From NCBI GenBank assembly GCA_018394295.1, contig CP074573.1, forward strand, positions 2,177,156 to 2,241,155: DNA of 64,000 bases. Reading direction: 5' to 3'. Below are positions 16,584-25,747 of the stretch, piece after piece. The notes under the pieces were generated by a model. The model made no database searches. It saw only the letters and a list, made by a program, of their open reading frames with translations, and was not told the origin of the DNA. Source of the DNA: Mycoplasmatota bacterium. Lineage in GTDB: Bacteria > Bacillota_I > Bacilli_A > Haloplasmatales > Haloplasmataceae. A program made the position numbers and the translations under genes. The first letter of the stretch is position 1, and each line of letters begins with the position of its first letter.

Positions 16584-17687
16584 TTATTTACGAATACGTA
16601 ATTCTGTTTCTGGATCAAAGAAATGACAATGTTGCATTTTTAATGCTAAATCTACCTTAGAACCAATTTTCAAGTCTGCACGAGCATCTACTTTTGAAAC
16701 GATTCTCTGTTTATTTAAATCTGTATAAATAATTGTTTCTGAACCTAATAATTCAGCTACATCAACATTAAATGTTAAACGTGATTTAGCGTTAGCTTCT
16801 AATTCTAATGGTTTATCAGTAATATGTTCTGGTCTAATACCTAATACAACTGCTTTGTCTTCATATCCTTTAGCTTTTAATAAGTCAGCTTTTGGTTTTG
16901 GAATTTCAACTTCAAAATCACCAGATACAAATGTACCTTTTTCAGTAAATTTACCTTTAATAAAGTTCATTGGAGGTGTACCAATAAATCCACCTACGAA
17001 CATATTATTTGGAAGGTCATAGATTTCCTTAGGTTCACCAATCTGTTGAATATACCCATCTTTCATTACAACAATACGTGAAGCCATTGTCATCGCTTCA
17101 ATTTGGTCATGGGTAACGTATACAGTTGTTGTATCTAAACTCTCATGTAATTTAATTAATTCAGAACGCATTGTAACACGTAACTTAGCATCTAAGTTTG
17201 ATAAAGGTTCATCCATCAAGAACACTTTAGCATCACGAACAATTGCACGTCCTAAAGCAACACGTTGTCTTTGTCCTCCTGAAAGAGCTTTTGGCTTACG
17301 ATCTAAATATGGTTTTAATCCTAAAATTTCTGCTGCTTTTTGAACACGACGTTCAATTTCATCTTTAGGGAATTTACGTAATTTTAATCCAAATGCCATA
17401 TTATCATATACATTCATATGAGGATATAATGCATAATTTTGGAAAACCATCGCAATATTACGATCTTTAGGAGCAACATCATTCATTAATTCATTATCAA
17501 TATATAATTCTCCTGAAGTAATTTCTTCTAATCCAGCAATCATACGTAAAGTTGTAGATTTCCCACAACCTGATGGTCCTACAAAAACAATAAATTCTTT
17601 GTGTTCTACATTGATATTAAAATCAAATACAGCTTGTACATTGTTATCATAAATCTTATTAATATTTTTAAGTTTTAAAGTTGCCAT
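16584..17687 (-). CDS. MsmX/UgpC-type sugar ABC transporter ATPase
   Basis: 367 aa. Walker A GPSGCGKST at 37-45, Q-loop region VFQNYALYPHMNV, signature LSGGQRQR, Walker B VFLMDEPLSNLDA, and a C-terminal TOBE/MOP part ending LRIRK. Such stand-alone ATPases (MsmX in Bacillus) energise several sugar importers, so it probably serves the MalE/MalF-type system at the left of the window. It has its own 110-bp upstream region containing TTGACA and TATAAT blocks and an inverted repeat around 17758-17787. Confidence 0.9.
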   Translation of the reverse strand: MATLKLKNINKIYDNNVQAVFDFNINVEHKEFIVFVGPSGCGKSTTLRMIAGLEEITSGELYIDNELMNDVAPKDRNIAMVFQNYALYPHMNVYDNMAFGLKLRKFPKDEIERRVQKAAEILGLKPYLDRKPKALSGGQRQRVALGRAIVRDAKVFLMDEPLSNLDAKLRVTMRSELIKLHESLDTTTVYVTHDQIEAMTMASRIVVMKDGYIQQIGEPKEIYDLPNNMFVGGFIGTPPMNFIKGKFTEKGTFVSGDFEVEIPKPKADLLKAKGYEDKAVVLGIRPEHITDKPLELEANAKSRLTFNVDVAELLGSETIIYTDLNKQRIVSKVDARADLKIGSKVDLALKMQHCHFFDPETELRIRK

Positions 17688-17757
17688 TCTATTTCCTCCT
17701 ATAATTTCTATTACATTTATTATATGACATATGCATTCTTAAGTAAATGTCAATTAT

Positions 17758-17787
17758 GCACAACAATTTTCCCTAAAAATTGTGCAA
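17758..17787. promoter_or_regulatory. Inverted repeat upstream of the sugar ATPase gene
   Basis: An imperfect inverted repeat, TGCACAACAATTTT then AAAAATTGTGCA, lies between the PucR-like regulator gene and the ATPase gene. It could be an operator or a weak hairpin after the regulator gene. No U run is seen. Confidence 0.35.
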
Positions 17788-17797
17788 TTTGTACAAA

Positions 17798-18652
17798 TTA
17801 CATGACAAGGGCTAAATATACAATAAATGCATCTTCATAATTTCTAACATTAAAATGAGTTTGTTGAATAAATTTATCAATTTTGTGAATAAATGTATTT
17901 CGATGCATATAACATTTTTTCGCTGCAAGTGTAGAATTAAAGTTTGTTTCAAAATACATTTTAATCACATTAAGCATTTCAGTATCATATTGAAAATCTT
18001 TTAAAATATAAGATTTTATATCTTTTTTTATATTTTCATCAATATTAAATAAAATATTATTATTTATTAGATTTGTTTTATGAATAACCAAATGATTTGT
18101 TTTTTTATAAGAAACAAACGCCTTATAATCAAATTGAAAATATTTTGGTAGAGAATCATTAACGTCAAAGAAATCACTCTCATATCCAACTATTTGTATT
18201 AAGAAATCACTTTCAATCGATTTTAAAATATCGATAAATTGAATATCTTTATCTTTATCAACAACCATAATATATATGTTTTGTTTTTTAATTAAATAGG
18301 TACTTTCATCAAATGAACCAATTAATAATTGATTTAATTCTTGATAAGTCTCTTCATCCTTAACATTCATAAATTTAATCATATAATACTTCAGATGTTT
18401 CAATTTTATATCATCATCGCTTACACCAAATAAATAATTAATAATTGACTGATATTTATCTAACCCAATTTCCTCGCTTAATAATTCATACTGACTACAT
18501 ATCATTTTAAATTCATTATCAGTTATAGTATTTTTGGAAATACCAAAAATATGATGATTGCTATCAATAAAATAATAATACTTTTTAAAATCATACTCTG
18601 AAACAGATTCAATTAATTGATCTTTATATATTTTTTTGAGCGTTTCTTTCAT
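17798..18652 (-). CDS. PucR/CdaR-type transcriptional regulator
   Basis: 284 aa. The last ~55 residues (MYFETNFNSTLAAKKCYMHR, NTFIHKIDKF) match the C-terminal helix-turn-helix of the PucR/CdaR group: one helix with a xxNxSxTAxxLxxHRNTxxxR pattern. The N-terminal 220 residues give no clear domain. It lies immediately upstream of the sugar ATPase gene, so control of sugar import is a reasonable guess. It looks cytoplasmic. Confidence 0.7.
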   Translation of the reverse strand: MKETLKKIYKDQLIESVSEYDFKKYYYFIDSNHHIFGISKNTITDNEFKMICSQYELLSEEIGLDKYQSIINYLFGVSDDDIKLKHLKYYMIKFMNVKDEETYQELNQLLIGSFDESTYLIKKQNIYIMVVDKDKDIQFIDILKSIESDFLIQIVGYESDFFDVNDSLPKYFQFDYKAFVSYKKTNHLVIHKTNLINNNILFNIDENIKKDIKSYILKDFQYDTEMLNVIKMYFETNFNSTLAAKKCYMHRNTFIHKIDKFIQQTHFNVRNYEDAFIVYLALVM

Positions 18653-18766
18653 CGATTAACACCTACATTACTAAAATAATTAATATAGATATAGTATATC
18701 ACAATTCAAATGTTAATAAAAATCTATTAACAAAAATATATTGATATTATACATAATTAGATAATT

Positions 18767-18798
18767 AAAAAAATGAATCATAATGATTCACATTTTTA
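18767..18798 (-). terminator. Terminator of nadK
   Basis: TGAATCA and TGATTCA pair around a 3-nt loop with a run of seven T on the minus strand. It lies 44 bp after the nadK stop. The rest of 18653-18841 holds no gene. Confidence 0.75.
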
Positions 18799-18841
18799 AT
18801 CTTTATCTATTAAATTATAAATGAATAATGACTATCTATTT

Positions 18842-19624
18842 CTATAAAAATGATTTCTGAACTCTTTTCCAAAAATCATTTTTATCATACTGCCTAAAAC
18901 GAACAACTTTTTCTGATAAAACAAATTTAATAAACTCAAAACTTTCTAAATTACGATGCATATGATCAACAGTTAATGTAACATCGTTAAAATTAGGAGA
19001 TTTTAAAGTAATAAAATGTTCTTTAGGAAAGATCATCGGTGCAGAAATTGTTCGATAAACATTATTATTAATTGAACCAATTTCAGTTAATTGAAAAGCT
19101 TGGATTTTTGGATGCAACAAAGCACCGCCAAGCGATTTATTAAATGCAGAACTACCAGTAGGTGTACTAATACATAAACCAGTCCCTTGAAAAGATTCAA
19201 AATACTCATTATTAATAAATACTTCAATTTGTTGTGTATGAAAGGAATTGATTAATGTAATATCATTTAATGCATAAAATTTAATGCATGAAGTTTTATT
19301 ATAAACATAGGCAGTTAATAGTGGAAAGGATACATCATTATATTGATTTTGAACGATTTTTTCAATAAAAGAATCTAAGTCCTCTGGGAGAAAGTCTGTA
19401 TAAAAACCTAATTTCCCAGTATGAACACCTACAAAAACCACTTCATCTATTTTATTTATATAATGATGAACCGCTTTAAGCATCGTTCCATCTCCACCAA
19501 CGGTGATGATAATATTCGGATTTTGTTGGTCATTTATAAAATTTATCTGAGTCAGCCGTTTGTGTAATTTGGTGACAACTTCTTCAGAAAATGGATCACC
19601 TCTTGTTATAATCGCATATTTCAT
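18842..19624 (-). CDS. nadK: NAD kinase
   Basis: 260 aa from ATG 19624 (MKYAII). An in-frame ATG 12 bases upstream lies at the Shine-Dalgarno GGAGGG and is not preferred. The catalytic GGDGT motif is at 43-47, then the conserved GVHTGKLGFYTDF and the NAD-binding TPTGSSAFNKSLGG. It makes NADP from NAD. It lies just after relQ, as yjbN follows yjbM in Bacillus subtilis. Confidence 0.95.
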   Translation of the reverse strand: MKYAIITRGDPFSEEVVTKLHKRLTQINFINDQQNPNIIITVGGDGTMLKAVHHYINKIDEVVFVGVHTGKLGFYTDFLPEDLDSFIEKIVQNQYNDVSFPLLTAYVYNKTSCIKFYALNDITLINSFHTQQIEVFINNEYFESFQGTGLCISTPTGSSAFNKSLGGALLHPKIQAFQLTEIGSINNNVYRTISAPMIFPKEHFITLKSPNFNDVTLTVDHMHRNLESFEFIKFVLSEKVVRFRQYDKNDFWKRVQKSFL

Positions 19625-19638
19625 AATGCCCTCCATTA

Positions 19639-20295
19639 TTAATTATCATCATCATAACCTTTAAATTGACTTAATTTCTTTAAAACAAATTGTTGCTGAG
19701 CTTCTCTTATTTCATTTCTTATCTGAGATATTTGTTCATCTAAACTCACAGCAGCCTCAGCTGCTTTTATTAGTTTCTCTTTAATCTCCTCAGGAATTTC
19801 ATCTTCATATTTATAATTTAACGAATGTTCAACAGTAGCCCATACATTCATAGTCATTGTACGGATTTGTACTTCAAATAGCACTTTTCTTGTACCATCA
19901 ATTGTCTCTAAGTTATAATAACCATGTAAATGATAAGATCGATATCCACTTTCTTTTGGATAAGTAACATAATCTCGCTCATAGACAATTTCAATATCAC
20001 TTCGCTTTTTTAATAAAGCGACAACTGAATAAATATCTTCAACAAACTGACAAGTAATTCTTACACCAGCAATATCATGCATTTTTTCACCAATTTCATC
20101 AAGTCGTAATGACATTCGCTTAGATTTATCAATTATACTATTGATTGTCTTCACTCGAACTCGAACAGATTCTATCGGTGAATGAATATTCTTTTTCCAA
20201 TATTGAGCTCTTATTCCTTCTAATTTTAATTTTAATTCATGAACAGTTAACTCATAGGGTTGAAGAAATTCATCCCAATTATGTATATAAACCAT
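19639..20295 (-). CDS. relQ: Small alarmone synthetase RelQ (GTP pyrophosphokinase)
   Basis: 218 aa, the usual size of RelQ/YjbM. The synthetase core is present: GVRITCQFVEDIY, ESGYRSYHLHGYY and VLFEVQIRTMTMNVWATVEH. It makes (p)ppGpp without a hydrolase domain. The Shine-Dalgarno is ACGGAGAA. The cluster relQ-nadK with a CYTH gene and spx nearby matches the Bacillus yjb region. Confidence 0.93.
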   Translation of the reverse strand: MVYIHNWDEFLQPYELTVHELKLKLEGIRAQYWKKNIHSPIESVRVRVKTINSIIDKSKRMSLRLDEIGEKMHDIAGVRITCQFVEDIYSVVALLKKRSDIEIVYERDYVTYPKESGYRSYHLHGYYNLETIDGTRKVLFEVQIRTMTMNVWATVEHSLNYKYEDEIPEEIKEKLIKAAEAAVSLDEQISQIRNEIREAQQQFVLKKLSQFKGYDDDN

Positions 20296-20439
20296 ATATT
20301 CTCCGTAAAACCGGATTCACCATCCTTCTCTTTTAAAGGTTTATTCATTCCCCTATCACCTTTATTTTACCATAAATTATTGATTTCACAAAAATAATTT
20401 ATTAAAATAATAATATATAATAAACAAGGAGAATGGAAA

Positions 20440-21015
20440 ATGTCACAAAATCTTGAAATAGAATTTAAAAATAGTTTAACAAAAACAGAATATGAGAAAA
20501 TTATTGACCACTTCAATCCTTTGCCTGAATCAATGATAAAACAAGTCAACATTTACTTTGATACAAAAGATTTAATATTGAAAAAACAAAAAACTGCTTT
20601 AAGAGCTAGGATTAAGAAACAAACAATTGAGCTTACTTTAAAACAAAAACAAAAAGTTGGAATCTTAGAAACAACAGATATAATTACGGAAAATGATTTA
20701 TCTGATATTATACAACATCATAAATTGAATAAAGGTGAAGTTTTCAATAAGCTACAAGAACTAGAAATAAATGATGCACTTTATGAATTAGCCTCATTAA
20801 CCACTTACCGTTATGAAATCCCATATTTAGGTAATTTAATCGCTATAGACAAATCTTTCTATTATAATCATTGGGATTACGAGATAGAACTAGAAACCAA
20901 CGAATATAATAATGGTAAGAAGATATTTCAGGAATTATTAGCGTCATTCAAAATTCCGAGAATAAAAACGAAAAACAAAATAGTACGAGCCTATAATTAT
21001 AAAAAAAATCTCTGA
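20440..21015 (+). CDS. CYTH domain protein (YjbK-like triphosphate tunnel enzyme)
   Basis: 191 aa. The N-terminal EIEFK corresponds to the ExExK signature of CYTH proteins, followed by the alternating charged strands of a triphosphate tunnel (ALRARIKKQ, IELTLKQKQ). Family members hydrolyse inorganic triphosphate or thiamine triphosphate; the substrate here is unknown. Divergent from relQ. It ends at a terminator shared with spx. Confidence 0.85.
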   Translation: MSQNLEIEFKNSLTKTEYEKIIDHFNPLPESMIKQVNIYFDTKDLILKKQKTALRARIKKQTIELTLKQKQKVGILETTDIITENDLSDIIQHHKLNKGEVFNKLQELEINDALYELASLTTYRYEIPYLGNLIAIDKSFYYNHWDYEIELETNEYNNGKKIFQELLASFKIPRIKTKNKIVRAYNYKKNL

Positions 21016-21033
21016 AATGTCAGAGATTTTTTA
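21001..21033. terminator. Bidirectional terminator between CYTH gene and spx
   Basis: AAAAAATCTCTGA pairs perfectly with TCAGAGATTTTTT across a 4-nt loop. It overlaps the 3' ends of both convergent genes. Confidence 0.88.
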
Positions 21034-21483
21034 TACAGTTATTTTTAACGCTTCTTTTAATGCTTCTATATAATCACAAGTTCTATTTTGTTTTCGACAA
21101 ATCTCACCATCACACATTAATTGTTCACGAATGTGTCTAGGTAAAAAAGTTCTAATTTCTTCATCATTATAACCGATTTGAAGCCTCTTATCATCAATAA
21201 TAATAGGTCTACGTAAAATACTTGGATTTTGAATTATAAAGTCTAAAAGCTCATTCATTTTCATATTATTAATATCAATATTATTTTGACTGATTATTTT
21301 AGAGCGTGTTGAAATAATATCATCAAACCCATTTTCTGTTTTATCTAATATATGAATAATATCAGCCTTGGTTAATTTAGTATTAAATATATTAACCTCT
21401 TCATATTTTATTTTATATTCTTCAAACCATTTTTTAGCCTTACGACAAGAAGCACAACTAGGCGTTGTAAATATGGTTACCAT
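21031..21483 (-). CDS. spx: Spx/ArsC-family regulator, redox-sensing CxxC
   Basis: 150 aa. The redox switch C-A-S-C is at residues 10-13. The Spx signature continues with ILRRPIIIDDKRLQIGYND and EEIRTFLPR. Spx binds the RNA polymerase alpha C-terminal domain under disulfide stress. The C-terminus has two or three extra Cys (CDGEICRKQNRTC), more than in most Spx proteins, and could bind a metal or another redox pair. Confidence 0.88.
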   Translation of the reverse strand: MVTIFTTPSCASCRKAKKWFEEYKIKYEEVNIFNTKLTKADIIHILDKTENGFDDIISTRSKIISQNNIDINNMKMNELLDFIIQNPSILRRPIIIDDKRLQIGYNDEEIRTFLPRHIREQLMCDGEICRKQNRTCDYIEALKEALKITV

Positions 21484-21724
21484 TTATTTAAACCTTCCTT
21501 CAATATACTTATATCTACTACTAAAATACTTACAAATATCCTATTTCCTCAATTACATTATATCATAAAGGTAGGCGATTTTCTACACTATCTTTATACT
21601 TTAGTAATTTTTTCACAAAATAGCAAAGACTAACTCAAATAAAACTGAAAGTATATTGAGATTCACTTTTTATCAAAAAGGTGTTATAATTAATTAATAA
21701 AATTTATATAAAGGCAGGAATGTT

Positions 21725-22711
21725 ATGAAAACAATATTTTCAGGAATTAAACCTAGTGGTGATTTAACATTAGGAAATTATATTGGTGCGGTCTCAAATT
21801 TTGTTAAGCTACAAAAAGACTACGACTGTTATTTTTGTATCGTTGACCTACATGCAATCACTGTACCACAAAAAAAACTTGAACTTAAAAAACGAACAAA
21901 AGATATCGCTTCTTTATATATTGCCTGTGGAATAAATCCAGATATCTCTACTGTATTTGTACAATCTGAAGTTCCAGCTCATGTGCAACTTAGTTGGATA
22001 TTAGAGTGTAATACTTATATCGGTGAATTAAACCGCATGACCCAATTCAAAGATAAATCGCAAAAACAGGGAACTGATGGTTTATCATGTGGGTTATATA
22101 CTTATCCTGTTTTAATGGCTTCTGACATATTACTATATGATGCAGATTTGGTACCTGTTGGAGAAGACCAAAAACAACATGTTGAAATAGCAAGAGATAT
22201 TGCAACCCGCTTTAATAATAAATATGGTGAAACATTTGTTATTCCTGAACATTATGTACCTAAAGTAGGCGCTAGAATAATGGATTTACAAAATCCATTG
22301 AAAAAAATGAGTAAAAGTGATAATAACAAAGGATGTATATTAATGTTAGATGACCCTAAAGTTATCCATAAAAAAGTTATGTCAGCTGTCACTGATAGTG
22401 GTTCATCTGTTCACTATGATAAAGTAAATAAACCAGGTATTAGTAATTTATTAACTATCTTATCAATAATATCAAATAAATCAATTGATGACCTTGAAAC
22501 GCAATTTAAAGAATCGAATTATGGTCAATTTAAAAAAGAAGTAGCTGATACATTAGTTGAATTCATCATACCAATTCAAAATCGATTTAATAAAATTAGA
22601 AACTCTGACGAATTAGATGATATATTAGATAAAGGCGCTGAAAAAGCTAGAAAAATAACTTATAAAAAAATAATGAAGGTCTATAAACGTATTGGTTTAC
22701 AAAGAAAATAA
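21725..22711 (+). CDS. trpS: Tryptophan-tRNA ligase
   Basis: 328 aa, class Ic synthetase. The HIGH-like motif lies in TLGNYIGA (15-22) and the KMSKS loop in KKMSKSDNNKG. A TATAAT box lies about 50 bp upstream. There is no T-box hairpin and only ~155 bp of leader, so tRNA-dependent attenuation is not evident. Confidence 0.95.
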   Translation: MKTIFSGIKPSGDLTLGNYIGAVSNFVKLQKDYDCYFCIVDLHAITVPQKKLELKKRTKDIASLYIACGINPDISTVFVQSEVPAHVQLSWILECNTYIGELNRMTQFKDKSQKQGTDGLSCGLYTYPVLMASDILLYDADLVPVGEDQKQHVEIARDIATRFNNKYGETFVIPEHYVPKVGARIMDLQNPLKKMSKSDNNKGCILMLDDPKVIHKKVMSAVTDSGSSVHYDKVNKPGISNLLTILSIISNKSIDDLETQFKESNYGQFKKEVADTLVEFIIPIQNRFNKIRNSDELDDILDKGAEKARKITYKKIMKVYKRIGLQRK

Positions 22712-22741
22712 GAATTTCTATTTTTATTTCTAATTTAATCT

Positions 22742-22778
22742 AGTAGGAGAAAATATATCATTTTTCTCCTTTTTTTTC
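22742..22778 (+). terminator. Terminator of trpS
   Basis: AGGAGAAA and TTTCTCCT pair around a 10-nt loop, then a T8 run. Confidence 0.85.
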
Positions 22779-23082
22779 GACCTTTCACACTACCATTACA
22801 TACCGTTTTGTACTGAACGATTCCATATATTCATATTCTTATAGAAAATTAAGGATAAACTAACTTTTTTACTATATCGTGCTCTTCTAACTGCCTTCTA
22901 AGTAAGGTTTTCTTTTTTCATTTTTTACTTTCATACATCAGTTCAGTTCTTTCATTTATATATCTACTAATATGACTTTTTATTGACTTCTTGCTCACTA
23001 GTCCTAGTCATAAAAGTATTTGATGTAAAAAAGCAAGACCTACCGTCTTATAACTTTGCCTTGAGGTAAACGCCGTTTAACC
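22779..23082. other. Intergenic, no gene seen
   Basis: About 300 bp with no open frame longer than 20 codons behind a Shine-Dalgarno and no tRNA fold. Scattered short in-frame pieces on the minus strand suggest decayed coding DNA, but I cannot name it. Confidence 0.4.
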
Positions 23083-23113
23083 AAAAAACAACATGCTTAA
23101 CATGTTGTTTTTT
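23083..23113. terminator. Strong bidirectional terminator after the opp operon
   Basis: AAAAAACAACATG pairs perfectly with CATGTTGTTTTTT around CTTAA. It lies about 85 bp after the DUF3899 gene and likely ends the opp transcript. Confidence 0.88.
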
Positions 23114-23198
23114 ATATGCATATAAAAATATTTTCAAATATATTGGTTTAAGAAAAATTGCTTAAACCCTAATATTTCAGTTTGTTAGATAATTAATA

Positions 23199-23558
23199 CT
23201 AATGATAAAATATATAAAGTAATAAAAAGGATATTCCCATATAAATCAATCCTGTAAATAGGATTATTCCTACTGGAATTTTTTCTCTTTCACTTCTTTC
23301 TACGTGATATTCATAATATGAACCCATGTTATTATTGCGTGAGAAAATACTTTTGAAAAACTTTTTTGTTCCAAAAATTGCTATATCAAATATACCTTCA
23401 CCACTAACATAAATTAAGATACCAACGCCAAATAAAATAATACCACTAGAAAAAGTTGCATTAATCCAGCCTATTAAATCGTATCTAGCACCAAATAGTA
23501 ATATTAATATTGTAAATACTATGCTAAATATCATAAATATGATTTTACCTATTGACAT
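23199..23558 (-). CDS. DUF3899 family small membrane protein
   Basis: 119 aa with three hydrophobic helices (about 5-25, 38-60 and 95-118) and a basic cytoplasmic loop with RNNNMGSYYEYHVERSEREK. Size and topology fit DUF3899, a family often found at the end of opp operons in Bacillota. Function unknown. Confidence 0.65.
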   Translation of the reverse strand: MSIGKIIFMIFSIVFTILILLFGARYDLIGWINATFSSGIILFGVGILIYVSGEGIFDIAIFGTKKFFKSIFSRNNNMGSYYEYHVERSEREKIPVGIILFTGLIYMGISFLLLYIFYH

Positions 23559-23618
23559 TTAATCACCCACCATTTATAGGATTAAAATTTTTGAGATATC
23601 TCATCTCTTTAATGTCGA

Positions 23619-24710
23619 CTATTTAATTATTTTTTTGTACTCTTCCAATTCACTAGGTGAAGCAGATACAAAATGTCCTGGTTTTATCTCCACTAAAGAT
23701 GGTTGATTATTCTCATCATAATTATGTGAGGATTGATCATAATGTATACGTTGTCTATTTCTTTCACTCAAAGGATCAGGAATAGGAATTGCAGATAATA
23801 AAGATTTAGTATAAGGATGTAAAGGATTTAAAAACAATTCTTTACTATCAGCTACTTCAACTATTTTTCCAAAATACATAACTGCGATTCGATCAGAAAA
23901 ATATTTAACAACTGACAAATCATGAGCAATAAATAAAACAGTTAAACCTAATTTTTCTTTTAAATCATTCAATAAATTTATAACCTGTGCTTGAATTGAA
24001 ACATCTAATGCACTTATTGGTTCATCAGCAATCAGAATTTCTGGTTCGATAACTAGAGCTCTAGCAACACCAATACGCTGTCTTTGCCCACCAGAGAACT
24101 CATGTGGATAACGGAAGGCATGCTCAGGTAATAAACCTACGATTTGAAGTATATCTGAAACTTTTTGTTTAATTACCTTGTCATCTTTCTCACCGTGAAT
24201 TCTTAAACCTTCAGCAATAATTTCTTTAACGGTCATACGTGGGTTTAAGGAAGCTATAGGATCTTGAAAGATCATTTGAATTTTATCATAGTAATGTTTA
24301 TTTTCATTATTTAAATGCTTTGCTTCTCTTATTTTTGATTTTAATTCTGAAATTCTAATTTTAGATTTTTTAGCTAATTCACATATATTAGCTGCTTTTT
24401 CAGATTTCTTTGCTTTTAATTCCGCTTTAAGTCTTTTAATCTCTTTAACATAACTTGCTGTTCCCTGTGCAATTTTAACACCATTTAAAATTACTTCACC
24501 ATCAGTAATATTGTATAAATTAATAATTGATCTTCCTGTAGTTGTCTTTCCACAACCAGATTCACCAACTAATCCTAAGGTTTCTCCTTTTTTAAGTGAA
24601 AAACTAACTCCATCAACTGCTTTCACAAATATATGTTTTCTACCTGTTCCTACATCAAAATGTTGTTTTAAGTTTTTGACTTCTAAAATCGGAGATTCAA
24701 CTTTCTTCAT
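23619..24710 (-). CDS. oppF: Oligopeptide ABC transporter ATPase OppF
   Basis: 363 aa. Walker [14 protein letters not shown], signature [15 protein letters not shown], Walker [15 protein letters not shown], and the Opp C-terminal tail [16 protein letters not shown]. Between Walker A and the Q-loop ([14 protein letters not shown]) there is an insert of about 60-70 residues, very rich in Lys, Glu, Ala and Ser, predicted as a helical hairpin. It pairs with OppD to drive peptide import. The stop overlaps the oppD end region (last base 24710 shared). Confidence 0.93.
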   Translation of the reverse strand: MKKVESPILEVKNLKQHFDVGTGRKHIFVKAVDGVSFSLKKGETLGLVGESGCGKTTTGRSIINLYNITDGEVILNGVKIAQGTASYVKEIKRLKAELKAKKSEKAANICELAKKSKIRISELKSKIREAKHLNNENKHYYDKIQMIFQDPIASLNPRMTVKEIIAEGLRIHGEKDDKVIKQKVSDILQIVGLLPEHAFRYPHEFSGGQRQRIGVARALVIEPEILIADEPISALDVSIQAQVINLLNDLKEKLGLTVLFIAHDLSVVKYFSDRIAVMYFGKIVEVADSKELFLNPLHPYTKSLLSAIPIPDPLSERNRQRIHYDQSSHNYDENNQPSLVEIKPGHFVSASPSELEEYKKIIK

Positions 24711-25747
24711 TAGTTACCCCTCCCATTTTTTAATCGCTCAATACGATTTTTTAAACTTTTTGGCATTTCAACTTTTGGTGCTAATTCATGTAATAACCAA
24801 GTTGCTGCGTAATGGGATTCAGAAATTTTGAACATTGGAGGTTGTTCTTCAAAGTCTATCTGTAATGCATACTTATTTCTAGCTGCAAATGCATCTCCTT
24901 TAGGAGGAAAATGCATGTCTGGTGGTGTGCCAGGGATTGTAAATAACTTTTCTTTGGAATCTAAATCTGGCATTGCTGATAATAATGCCCATGTATATGG
25001 ATGTTTTGGTTGATAGAAAATTTCTTCAACATTACCATATTCAACAATTTTTCCAGCATACATAACTGCAACTCTATCTGCCATATTAGCAACTACACCT
25101 AAATCATGTGTAATAAAGATAACAGATAAATTTCTTTCTTTCTTGATTTTGTTAATTAATTCAAGAATTTGTGCCTGAATTGTAACATCTAAAGCGGTAG
25201 TTGGTTCGTCACAGATTAAAATTTCTGCATTATTTGCTAGAGCAATTGCGATAACAATACGTTGTCTCATCCCACCAGAAAATTGAAAAGGATATTGATA
25301 ATATCTTTTTTCTGGTTGATCGATTCCAACTTCTGTCATTAATTCTATAGTTCTTTTTTTAGCTTCCGCTTTTGTTAAACCTAATTTAAGATACAGTGCC
25401 TCAGAAATTTGTTTTCCAACTTTCATTATTGGATTTAAACTAGACATTGGATCTTGGAAAATCATAGAGATTTTAGTACCTCTAATTTTATGAAAGTCAG
25501 GTTCTTTAATTTTCATCAAATCTTGACCGTCATAAAAAATTGACCCACCTTCATAAATAGAATTTCCAGCTAAAATTCCCAGAATTGCACGACTGGTTAC
25601 ACTTTTTCCACTACCACTTTCTCCTACTATAGCTAATGTTTCACCTTTTTTTAGTTTAAAACTAACATTTCGAACAGCTTTAACTGTACCATTTACAGTC
25701 TTAAAAGAGATAGCTAAGTCTTTAACTTCTAATATTGTCTCAGCCAT
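24710..25747 (-). CDS. oppD: Oligopeptide ABC transporter ATPase OppD
   Basis: 345 aa. Walker [10 protein letters not shown]-loop [14 protein letters not shown], signature [15 protein letters not shown], Walker [15 protein letters not shown], and an Opp-type C-terminus ([15 protein letters not shown]). The usual Cys cluster for an iron-sulfur site at the C-terminus is not seen. Overlaps its neighbours oppC and oppF by one base each. Confidence 0.93.
   Translation of the reverse strand: MAETILEVKDLAISFKTVNGTVKAVRNVSFKLKKGETLAIVGESGSGKSVTSRAILGILAGNSIYEGGSIFYDGQDLMKIKEPDFHKIRGTKISMIFQDPMSSLNPIMKVGKQISEALYLKLGLTKAEAKKRTIELMTEVGIDQPEKRYYQYPFQFSGGMRQRIVIAIALANNAEILICDEPTTALDVTIQAQILELINKIKKERNLSVIFITHDLGVVANMADRVAVMYAGKIVEYGNVEEIFYQPKHPYTWALLSAMPDLDSKEKLFTIPGTPPDMHFPPKGDAFAARNKYALQIDFEEQPPMFKISESHYAATWLLHELAPKVEMPKSLKNRIERLKNGRGN

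Noticed and set aside
21569-21724. T-box leader before trpS
   Set aside because: The leader is too short and has no specifier hairpin, T-box sequence or terminator/antiterminator pair.
22779-23082. Possible small RNA or IS remnant between trpS and the opp operon
   Set aside because: No promoter-terminator pair of a small RNA could be assigned with confidence and no transposase-like motif was found.
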